Assembly: GCF_005497185.1 (NCBI RefSeq)
Contig: NZ_RJTN01000005.1
Location: 156,401 to 220,400 of the forward strand
DNA: 64,000 bases
Direction: 5' to 3'
Origin: Pectobacterium polonicum
GTDB lineage: Bacteria > Pseudomonadota > Gammaproteobacteria > Enterobacterales > Enterobacteriaceae
A program made the translations under genes and the position numbers. Shown piece by piece: positions 8,943-14,806 of this stretch. Each line of letters begins with the position of its first letter. Positions within the stretch are counted from its first letter, which is position 1. The notes below the pieces were generated by a model, which was not told the DNA's origin, made no database searches, and saw nothing but the letters and a program-made list of their open reading frames with translations.

Positions 8943-9131
8943 TCAGTCTTCCTCACCGTTCTCACGTTTTATCTGTTCGCTGGCTTCATCCAACCAGCGT
9001 TCAAAGTCGTCCAATTCCAGCGCATCAATCTCACTCGGCTGAAAGCGAAACCACCTCGCCAGCAGGGCCTGTGCTTTCCACAGCAGCGCCGGCTGCGTTA
9101 TCCAACCCAAGTAACTGCTGAAATCGTTTTT
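8943..9131 (-). CDS. E' extension of the tail assembly chaperone, probably made by ribosomal frameshift
   Basis: A second open frame overlaps the end of the E-like gene and continues to a stop at 8943. Its last part (RWFRFQPSEIDALELDDFERW, read in two pieces) resembles the GpE-type C-terminal domain. It has no plausible start of its own. Relative to E it lies in the -2/+1 frame. A run of five A (9131-9127 on the minus strand) lets the Lys-75 tRNA re-pair two bases back on another AAA, giving a fused E-E' chaperone of about 138 residues. The frames are read directly; the slip itself is inferred. Confidence 0.6.
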   Translation of the reverse strand, partial: KNDFSSYLGWITQPALLWKAQALLARWFRFQPSEIDALELDDFERWLDEASEQIKRENGEED

Positions 9132-9351
9132 GCAGCGCCATATAGTCCTGCGCGTCCATCTCATCGATGTCTTCCGGCACCAGACCGGTCATACGCGACA
9201 GCAGCGCGTCGTCCCAGTTGCTTGGGTCATCGCTGATTTTTTTCACCGCTTTGATGTCTTTGACTTTCAGACGCTTGAGAGAAATAGACTCCACGCGTTG
9301 ACCGGCAGAAGTGGTGTAGGGGAATTGCAGAGAATAGGTTTCAGTGTGCAT
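9031..9351 (-). CDS. Tail assembly chaperone (Mu gp41 / P2 gpE-like)
   Basis: A protein of 106 residues beginning MHTETYSLQFPYTTSAGQRV, with SLKRLKVKDIKAVKK and RMTGLVPEDIDEMDAQDY, the hallmark of the Mu gp41-like tail assembly chaperone family. These proteins coat the tape measure during assembly and are absent from the finished tail. Genes of this class normally produce a short form and a longer frameshifted form, which fits the overlapping frame listed separately. The gene lies between the tube and tape measure genes, the usual place. Confidence 0.85.
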   Translation of the reverse strand: MHTETYSLQFPYTTSAGQRVESISLKRLKVKDIKAVKKISDDPSNWDDALLSRMTGLVPEDIDEMDAQDYMALQKRFQQLLGLDNAAGAAVESTGPAGEVVSLSAE

Positions 9352-9442
9352 AACGGCTCCTTAGTAAATGTCGGGAGCAGTATCGCGTGCGGCGGGGAAT
9401 AACGATTTTAAAGTGAATTAGAAAACGAAAATGGCGGGCATA

Positions 9443-9462
9443 AGAAAGGGGCCGAAGCCCCT
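9443..9462 (-). terminator. Hairpin with UUCG loop after the tube gene
   Basis: On the minus strand, AGGGGC and GCCCCT pair around a TTCG tetraloop and are followed by TTCTTAT. It lies 31 bases after the tube gene stop. It could be a partial terminator or a stabilising 3' end for the sheath-tube mRNA, both consistent with a need for many copies of these two proteins. Confidence 0.55.
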
Positions 9463-9493
9463 CTCATTCCTTACTTAATCAATGAATACCAAA

Positions 9494-10018
9494 TTAACCG
9501 CCGATATTAGCGCGGTAGCTGTTCAGTTGATCCACGCCGCCCACCATGAAGATGTTGGACAGGTAATCCAGCTCCAGCAGGTCTTCACCGTTCATCACCT
9601 GCTTGATGTAGGTACAGCTGAACGCGCTGCTAAAATCCGGGTTTTCGTGCTGCTTGAACGTGCCCAGCGGATTCTTTTTGAACATGATGGTCATGTGAGT
9701 CACCAGCGGCACTTCTTCGATACGGCCCTGAGAGCCATAGCGTTCCACGCTGGAGCGGCACTGCAACGCCAGCGACTGGTAAGGATTCGCCGCCGCCAGC
9801 ATCGCTTCACGGTAGAAGGAGTTCCATTTGATCTCGCCTTCCAGTTTGTCGAAGCCCGCAGGCAATTCGATCTTGCCGACCATGCCCAGCGCCTTGTGCT
9901 CCTGCATAATCATGGAGATATCCGGCAGTTTGATTTCCTGCGCACGCCCCAGCAGGTTGGTGCCGTTGATGTAGATGTTGGCGTTGGTAATACGGTTTAC
10001 TTCAATTTTCCCGGCCAT
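9494..10018 (-). CDS. Major tail tube protein (P2 FII family)
   Basis: A protein of 174 residues beginning MAGKIEVNRITNANIYINGT, the P2 FII start, with IKLPDISMIMQEHKALGMVG and a central WNSFYREAMLAAANPYQ. It polymerises into the inner tube of the contractile tail. The start overlaps the sheath stop by 1 base. Sheath and tube are P2-like, whereas the flanking small genes are Mu-like, so the cluster is a mosaic or belongs to a lineage between the two. Confidence 0.93.
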   Translation of the reverse strand: MAGKIEVNRITNANIYINGTNLLGRAQEIKLPDISMIMQEHKALGMVGKIELPAGFDKLEGEIKWNSFYREAMLAAANPYQSLALQCRSSVERYGSQGRIEEVPLVTHMTIMFKKNPLGTFKQHENPDFSSAFSCTYIKQVMNGEDLLELDYLSNIFMVGGVDQLNSYRANIGG

Positions 10019-11445
10019 CAGTTAGTGCCCTCCAGCGTTACCAGGTATTCCGAGGTGATCTCCGTCTCAAAGGTCAGACGCTCAAGCGGCGGCGGCGGAG
10101 TGAATTTGTAGTTAAGCAACAGGTGCCCTGCCGCCAGTTCGGTTTGTTCGTTACGCGCGGCATCAAACCAGCATTTGAAGCCCAGCAATGCGCCGTCACC
10201 GATCAGCTTGCGACCGTAGGCGTTGACGGATTCCACCAGCGCATCGATCAGCGCCTGATTGATCGGCATATCGATGTACTGCTGGCTGAAATAGCGGATG
10301 GATTCGTTAATCACATCGCCAGTACGACGCACGTTTTCGAAGTTCTTCATGTGCGTCACGGTTGGCCAAGCAGCAGTGCGATTGCCCCACAGGCGCAGGC
10401 CGGAACCATAGCTGTTGAAAATGGTGCTGATGCCCTGCTCGTTCAGCAGGTTCACTTCACTCTGCGGATCGTCAATCATCGCCGACAGCTGGCGCTCTAC
10501 GCCGGTGATCCCTTTGATTTCCTGATTGGATGATGACCACCAGAAACCTTTCTCCAGATCGACTTTGGCACGCAGACCGGCGGCACGCGCCGACAGCGGC
10601 TCCAGACGTTCGCTGTTGGTTTCGGCGTTGTACACTTTTACGTGCGGATAGCACAGACGAGCACGTTCAGAGCTGGTGTTGAAGTTGATCGTGCCTTCCG
10701 GGCCACGGCCGCTCAGAGCCTGCGCAAAGGTGGTGCCGATTGGCGCATCGATATAGGCAATCGCGCCCAGTTTGTCAGCCAGCGAGATCAGCTCGGTCGT
10801 TACGCTATTTTGCGTACAGAACACCGGCGAAATCAGAATCTTGGCAAAGAAGCCGTACAGGTTGTAGGTATCGTTCAGCAGCTTCATACCGGTACGTTTG
10901 CCCGCGGCATTGATGCTGCCGATGATGTCGGCGGCGGTCACTTTCGTGACATCAGCAAAGTCATAAGACGCGCTAACTACGGCAGCAACATCAATATTTT
11001 TACCCAGATTTTTCAGGACGCCGGTTTGCGCATCCAGCGTATAGTCCTGACCTTCGACAAACGGCTGACCGCCTTCTGCCGCTGTCAGCACCAGCTTGGC
11101 AACCACACGGTTTACCAGTTGTGCCGTACCGGTCGCTTTGTCAAACGTGACTTTTTCTGCGCTCACAGACGATTTGTGTTTCGCCGGGTCCAGCACGTTG
11201 ATGACCAGAACCGTACCCGCACCATGATCGTAAATTGCATCCAGCGCCTGCGGGATGGTATAGCCGCCGAACTGGCTACCAAACTGCGCCGCGTCTTTTT
11301 CAGACAGGCACAGCGTAACGTCATTTACCGCACCCTGCGGTGCCGTACCAATCAGCCCAATCACCGCAGATTTGACGGTTTTCACCGGACGAGCACCGGT
11401 TTCAACTTCAATTGTCTCTACACCATGCAAATAATTAGCGGCCAA
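10018..11445 (-). CDS. Contractile tail sheath protein (P2 FI family)
   Basis: A protein of 475 residues with the sheath hallmarks: VKTVKSAVIGLIGTAP near the N-terminus, RAAGLRAKVDLEKGFWWSSSN, then NSYGSGLRLWGNRTAAWP and the C-terminal handshake region with LINQALIDALVESV-type sequence (IDMPINQALIDALVESVNAY). It contracts to drive the tube through the target envelope. It overlaps the preceding DUF2635 gene by 11 bases. Confidence 0.94.
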   Translation of the reverse strand: MAANYLHGVETIEVETGARPVKTVKSAVIGLIGTAPQGAVNDVTLCLSEKDAAQFGSQFGGYTIPQALDAIYDHGAGTVLVINVLDPAKHKSSVSAEKVTFDKATGTAQLVNRVVAKLVLTAAEGGQPFVEGQDYTLDAQTGVLKNLGKNIDVAAVVSASYDFADVTKVTAADIIGSINAAGKRTGMKLLNDTYNLYGFFAKILISPVFCTQNSVTTELISLADKLGAIAYIDAPIGTTFAQALSGRGPEGTINFNTSSERARLCYPHVKVYNAETNSERLEPLSARAAGLRAKVDLEKGFWWSSSNQEIKGITGVERQLSAMIDDPQSEVNLLNEQGISTIFNSYGSGLRLWGNRTAAWPTVTHMKNFENVRRTGDVINESIRYFSQQYIDMPINQALIDALVESVNAYGRKLIGDGALLGFKCWFDAARNEQTELAAGHLLLNYKFTPPPPLERLTFETEITSEYLVTLEGTN

Positions 11446-11632
11446 GGGTCACCTCCGTTGCGCTATCAGCCAGAACCTGATCCGCGACAGGCAGCAAATA
11501 GCCCAGCGCGATCAGCGTTTTCACATACTCATGATCTGCTGGCAGTTCAGTCACCTGAGCGGGCCAAAGCAGAATTTCCTGACCATCTGCCAGCGTGACG
11601 CCGCTGGCGGGGCCGGTGTAGCGGTATTTCAT
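11435..11632 (-). CDS. Small DUF2635 tail-cluster protein (Mu gp38-like)
   Basis: A protein of 65 residues, MKYRYTGPASGVTLADGQEI onward, with LWPAQVTELPADHEYVKTL. Small DUF2635 proteins lie just before the sheath gene in Mu and related phages. Their function is unknown. The start overlaps the gp37-like stop by 4 bases. Confidence 0.8.
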   Translation of the reverse strand: MKYRYTGPASGVTLADGQEILLWPAQVTELPADHEYVKTLIALGYLLPVADQVLADSATEVTLGR

Positions 11633-12096
11633 GCGTCTTTCTCCTCATAATTAACCGTGGTAAGCAGCGGACCATCCGTCTGCTCGCGGTCTTCGATAAA
11701 AAGGGTTTCTGTGGTGCAATCGATGGCGTAATGCCAGCGTCCTCCGGTGTAACCAACGTAGCGGTCACGTACTAGCCGAATACCGCGATGACAGTCAGGC
11801 AATCGGTATCCTCCCAGCGCCTGACGGACGGTATCGAGTGTCGCCAGTACGCCGTCTTCGCCATCCAGCTCCGGCAGCAGCACGGCAACCATCAGCTGTG
11901 GTCGCTGCATCTGAACCGGAGAATCCACATCTTCCGGTGCGGAAAATTCGGAACCGCGATACCCCACCAGCACATCGCCAGCAGTCAGAAGGTCTGGCCC
12001 GATCAGAATGTTTTCTGGACAGGACGCAATCCGCCGTGCCGGTAAGTGCTGTTGGAGGCGGGCTATCACCGCATCGATAATTGGTCTGGTATTCAT
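11629..12096 (-). CDS. Tail terminator-like protein (Mu gp37 family)
   Basis: A protein of 155 residues, MNTRPIIDAVIARLQQHLP onward. It matches the Mu gp37-like family in length, in its place two genes before the sheath and in the segment RPQLMVAVLLPELDGEDGVLATLDTVRQAL (read in two pieces). The family is often considered a tail completion or terminator protein; that role is not proven here. It is the first gene of the structural unit, after the terminator at 12268-12297. Confidence 0.75.
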   Translation of the reverse strand: MNTRPIIDAVIARLQQHLPARRIASCPENILIGPDLLTAGDVLVGYRGSEFSAPEDVDSPVQMQRPQLMVAVLLPELDGEDGVLATLDTVRQALGGYRLPDCHRGIRLVRDRYVGYTGGRWHYAIDCTTETLFIEDREQTDGPLLTTVNYEEKDA

Positions 12097-12108
12097 ATCC
12101 GTTCACCC

Positions 12109-12156
12109 ACTGTATTGATGGCACACTGTTTTGGTGGCACATCGTGTTGATGGCGC
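12109..12156. repeat. Three tandem 16-bp repeats upstream of the structural operon
   Basis: ACTGTATTGATGGCAC, ACTGTTTTGGTGGCAC and ATCGTGTTGATGGCGC lie head to tail from 12109, 12125 and 12141. They end 12 bases before the first structural gene, read on the minus strand. They could be an activator or operator array, or a leader RNA feature. No promoter could be fixed with confidence nearby. Confidence 0.7.
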
Positions 12157-12267
12157 TAGTATCCGGATAATGGTTGGCTGCGGCTTTTAATCTGTTTTAG
12201 AAAAAACAGCGACGTGATTTATTTGAAAAAAACGCCTAATACACTGAAAAATAAAAATTACTTTGAT

Positions 12268-12297
12268 AAAAAAAACGCCAGCACAACCGTGCTGGCG
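12268..12297 (-). terminator. Strong Rho-independent terminator between lysis and structural genes
   Basis: On the minus strand, CGCCAGCAC and GTGCTGGCG form a perfect 9-bp stem with a 4-base loop, followed by eight T. It lies 60 bases after the last gene of the lysis unit. It separates the lysis cassette from the tail genes, so the latter probably have their own promoter in 12097-12267. Confidence 0.9.
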
Positions 12298-12357
12298 CAA
12301 AGGAAGATGACGAGACTGATAACGCGTAAAGACAGAAGTGAAAGCAATGTAATGGGA

Positions 12358-12669
12358 TTACCGATCCCAATATTTTTCCGGCCGAGCGATGCCAACCATA
12401 CAATCAACCGCATATTCCACGACATCCACACCAAGGCGGGTAAGATTCGCCAGCCAGACGCCGCCCGCCTCCTTGGTCAATACCGCCATTTTGCGATCGG
12501 CCAGATAATCCAGTGCATGACGCAACTCTGACTCTGAAGCGTCGGCATACAACCGCTGCATCACGGCCAACAGAAACATTTCATTCGCGGTATAAGGACG
12601 TGTTTTATTTAATGCGACAAGCAAGTGCCAGCGCATCGATGCCTGTCGAATACACTGCGTATCAGCCAT
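12358..12669 (-). CDS. Small protein of the Mu gp25-like position, function unknown
   Basis: A protein of 103 residues: MRWHLLVALNKTRPYTANEM, then LYADASESELRHALDYLADRKM and a C-terminal half ending in PEKYWDR. The fold looks like a small winged-helix or helical protein (two short helices and a beta turn), but this is only an impression. In Mu-like genomes a gene of this type lies after the spanin and gp26-like genes. It overlaps the gp26-like stop by 8 bases and is the last gene before the strong terminator. Retention in a headless tail cluster is notable. Confidence 0.6.
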   Translation of the reverse strand: MADTQCIRQASMRWHLLVALNKTRPYTANEMFLLAVMQRLYADASESELRHALDYLADRKMAVLTKEAGGVWLANLTRLGVDVVEYAVDCMVGIARPEKYWDR

Positions 12670-12991
12670 GATTTCCTCCCGAATACCGCTGCTGCACTAA
12701 CTCCAGTTTGTTATAAAGCGCATCCAGTTTGGCTTCGATGACCGTCTGACCACGGATGTAATCCTCACGTCTTACATAAACCAGCGGTAAATCGGCGCGG
12801 AACTCCAGAAACTCACGTTCCAGCCGCGTCCATCCCTGCTCGCTCTTCTGTCGTGCGTTTTCCAAAGCGGCAAAACGCTCGTTCAGCCGCTTTTCAATCT
12901 GCGTGAGCAGAATCCTCCCTGCGGCAAACAGGAAGCTCATAAACGATAGCAACAGGCCAACCAGCGACCAGAACTCCACTTCAATCTTCAC
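12662..12991 (-). CDS. Membrane-anchored coiled-coil protein (Mu gp26-like, DUF2730 type)
   Basis: A protein of 109 residues with one N-terminal membrane segment (WSLVGLLLSFMSFLFAAG, about 8-25) followed by a charged helical region (IEKRLNERFAALENARQKSE). This is the pattern of the Mu gp26/DUF2730 group. Its role is unknown; position and topology suggest an accessory part in lysis or assembly. It overlaps the spanin gene by 11 bases. Confidence 0.65.
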   Translation of the reverse strand: MKIEVEFWSLVGLLLSFMSFLFAAGRILLTQIEKRLNERFAALENARQKSEQGWTRLEREFLEFRADLPLVYVRREDYIRGQTVIEAKLDALYNKLELVQQRYSGGNHG

Positions 12992-13655
12992 GTGTTACCT
13001 CCCCTGTCTGTTGTAACGCTTCGATATAATCCAGCAGCGCGTTAACCTGCGCACTCAGCGCCTGATAGCGCTCTCCGTTGTCGCTGATGTTGGCGAGGAT
13101 ATCGCGCTGGGAGACACCTGAAAGTTGTAATTCGGCGTCAGCGGTTGTGCCGAGATCGGACGCTGCGCCAGTGCGGCGGGCAGCGGCGGTAATGTCTGCG
13201 GCACCGTCGGTGGACAGACCGAAAGCGGCGTTGTAGTGCTGCACGAAGCCGCGAGTAAACACGCACTGCACAGGCTGAACTTTGCCTTTTTCGTCAATGT
13301 ATTGCTGAGTAACATGGTCAATTTTCCGTTGCAGAGCGGCGTTATCCGCCGACAGTTTTTGACGCGCCGCGACATAGCGCTGTTCGAGTTGATTCCCACG
13401 CTCTACCTGCTGCTGGTATTGCTCCGCCGCCGCGCGTAGTAGCTGGTTCTGGGTTTCGGCCTGCTGCTGCTGTAGCAAATTGAATGCCGCCTGCTGTTTC
13501 GCCAGCGCGGCATCCCCCAGTGCTTGCGCCAGTTGATAACCCTGATTATGGCCAGTCAGATAGACCGCGAGTAGCAACACCACGACAAGCAGGACCGCGA
13601 CCACGCGTGGCGAAAGAAAGGATTTCAGGCTATTGAGAAACAGACTATTCCACAC
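12981..13655 (-). CDS. Inner-membrane spanin (Rz-like)
   Basis: A protein of 224 residues. One N-terminal membrane segment (VVAVLLVVVLLLAVYLTG, about 17-35) is followed by a Gln-rich coiled coil (about 50-125) in the periplasm, the Rz plan. A second reading frame inside it encodes an Rz1-type lipoprotein, which supports the call. Together they would fuse the inner and outer membranes in the last step of lysis and release the tail particles. The start overlaps the transglycosylase stop by 11 bases. Confidence 0.85.
   Translation of the reverse strand: MWNSLFLNSLKSFLSPRVVAVLLVVVLLLAVYLTGHNQGYQLAQALGDAALAKQQAAFNLLQQQQAETQNQLLRAAAEQYQQQVERGNQLEQRYVAARQKLSADNAALQRKIDHVTQQYIDEKGKVQPVQCVFTRGFVQHYNAAFGLSTDGAADITAAARRTGAASDLGTTADAELQLSGVSQRDILANISDNGERYQALSAQVNALLDYIEALQQTGEVTRED
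13055..13315 (-). CDS. Outer-membrane spanin lipoprotein (Rz1-like) nested in Rz
   Basis: An 86-residue frame lies entirely inside the Rz gene in another frame. It starts MLLSNTLTKKAKFSLCSACLL and carries a lipobox LAASC, followed by the Pro-rich stretch typical of Rz1 (VCPPTVPQTLPPLPAAL). A longer in-frame start at 13399 would spoil the signal peptide, so 13315 was chosen. Embedded Rz/Rz1 gene pairs are well known in phages. Confidence 0.85.
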   Translation of the reverse strand: MLLSNTLTKKAKFSLCSACLLAASCSTTTPLSVCPPTVPQTLPPLPAALAQRPISAQPLTPNYNFQVSPSAISSPTSATTESAIRR

Positions 13656-14256
13656 AGCTCGCCCTCCCCCAGCTCAAATACCGTGGTGCCAACTGATGCA
13701 AAATGCGGTCGGGGTAATGGCGATTTTCACGCCAGTTGGCGGCGCTACGTCCGGCATTGACGGTTTCTACATGATCGAACCAACGAAGTATGTCCTTATC
13801 GGCGATCTTCGCACGCTGCTTATCACGCTGTAACCAGCCAAGTCCGCCGTTGTAGGACGACAAGGTCATTGCCATGCGTTCACAGTCGTTGCTGGCGCTG
13901 ATTCGCGTCCACAGCCAGCGATCGTAGCCCGTCAGAGCACGGATAGCCCAGGCAGGATTAAACGGTTGATTCGCGCGAAGTTCAGGGACAATACCGCTAA
14001 ACCAGTCGGCGGTGGTCGGCATAAACTGCGCCAGCCCCTGCGCACCGACGGGTGAAACGGCCCGAGGATTCCAACCGCTTTCCTGATGCAACTGCGCCGC
14101 AAAGTCAGCAATCGGGGCATTCATGCCCCAATCCAACCGTGCACTGCGGATCACATCACTGCGGTACGCCTGCGCGGCACGAGGGATGGTGTCGGCGCAG
14201 ACCACCGAGCTAAAAAGCAGCGGGCTAAAAAACAACGTGATGAGGAGGTGTCGCAT
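13645..14256 (-). CDS. Lytic transglycosylase endolysin (SLT fold, Mu gp22-like)
   Basis: A protein of 203 residues with a signal peptide (MRHLLITLFFSPLLFSSVVCA, cleavage before DTIP). The SLT domain has the catalytic glutamate in HQESGWNPRA, then GAQGLAQFMPTTADWF and a later SSYNGGLG motif. It would cleave the glycan strands of the cell's own wall to release particles. Because of the signal peptide it can reach the periplasm through Sec, and the holin may serve mainly for timing. It follows the holin gene after 1 base. Confidence 0.92.
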   Translation of the reverse strand: MRHLLITLFFSPLLFSSVVCADTIPRAAQAYRSDVIRSARLDWGMNAPIADFAAQLHQESGWNPRAVSPVGAQGLAQFMPTTADWFSGIVPELRANQPFNPAWAIRALTGYDRWLWTRISASNDCERMAMTLSSYNGGLGWLQRDKQRAKIADKDILRWFDHVETVNAGRSAANWRENRHYPDRILHQLAPRYLSWGRASCVE

Positions 14257-14257
14257 A

Positions 14258-14587
14258 TCACAGCCCCATCGCTACGCCGATGCAAACGGCTGACACAATC
14301 AGCGCTCGTCGTAACATTGCAGCGGCAAATACGGTATGGTGACCGTCCCGAACCGGAAAACGTCCACGCGGTACAGGTTCATCACCTTGTTCGAGGAACA
14401 GACCGGGACGCGCTTTAGGAAACAGCGAGCGATCCAGCCAATAACCTAATACCGCGGCGAGTGAAATAAGCGAAAGCTTATAGACGGTGACGGGAAGCTG
14501 TTGCGGTGAAATCAGCCCGATAACAGCAAAGAGAAAAGCGGATGTCACAATCCAGCCGGTAAGACGCGGTTTTTTGATTTTTTTCAC
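14258..14587 (-). CDS. Putative holin
   Basis: A protein of 109 residues with three hydrophobic segments: WIVTSAFLFAVIGLI (about 12-26), a second about 36-52, and ALIVSAVCIGVAMGL at the C-terminus. This matches the two/three-membrane-segment putative holins found beside Mu-type transglycosylases. It starts with GTG behind a perfect AGGAGG ribosome site 7 bases upstream. As the first gene of the lysis unit it probably defines the start of the tailocin transcript. Confidence 0.78.
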   Translation of the reverse strand: MKKIKKPRLTGWIVTSAFLFAVIGLISPQQLPVTVYKLSLISLAAVLGYWLDRSLFPKARPGLFLEQGDEPVPRGRFPVRDGHHTVFAAAMLRRALIVSAVCIGVAMGL

Positions 14588-14758
14588 GATAAAGCCTCCT
14601 GATAAGAATGGAGGCCATTATGCAAAATGCAGGGGTTTGATGATTTTAAAGGAGTTTAAGTATTACTAAGGCACAAGATCCCACAAAATTGAACCATTTC
14701 TATTCGTCATCCCTTTCTACTCTTCATCCTTCACGTTGCCCATACGTAGACTTCCTGC

Positions 14759-14800
14759 TGATAAAAATCATAGCCAATTATCCGTATATGATTTTTATCA
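14759..14800. promoter_or_regulatory. Perfect 14-bp inverted repeat with FNR-like cores upstream of the lysis operon
   Basis: TGATAAAAATCATA (14759-14772) and TATGATTTTTATCA (14787-14800) are exact inverse copies separated by 14 bases. Each arm holds a TGAT-N4-ATCA core, close to the FNR consensus TTGAT-N4-ATCAA. The element lies between the prtF stop (14807) and the holin start (14587). It is AT-rich and lacks a terminator layout, so an operator is more likely than a terminator. The regulator is unknown. Confidence 0.55.
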
Positions 14801-14806
14801 TCTGTT

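Noticed and set aside
10642..11598. Long plus-strand open frame of 318 codons
   Set aside because: It is antisense to the sheath gene, has no ribosome site and the protein is low in recognisable structure. It is a shadow of a highly coding opposite strand.
12141..12156. CRISPR-like repeats upstream of the tail operon
   Set aside because: The three 16-bp units are directly adjacent with no spacers and are too short; this is a simple tandem repeat.
12192..12209. LexA (SOS) box for the tailocin: CTGT...ACAG palindrome
   Set aside because: The spacing between CTGT and ACAG is 10 bases; LexA needs 8. It remains a good palindrome but not an SOS box.
1..14587. Complete prophage
   Set aside because: No integrase, repressor, replication, terminase, portal or capsid genes are seen, while all tail and lysis genes are intact.
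14588..14758. Promoter for the holin-led operon (TTTGTG...TAATAC or GCATAAT)
   Set aside because: The candidate -35 and -10 hexamers match poorly or are wrongly spaced. Activator-dependent phage-type promoters often lack a -35, so no call was made.
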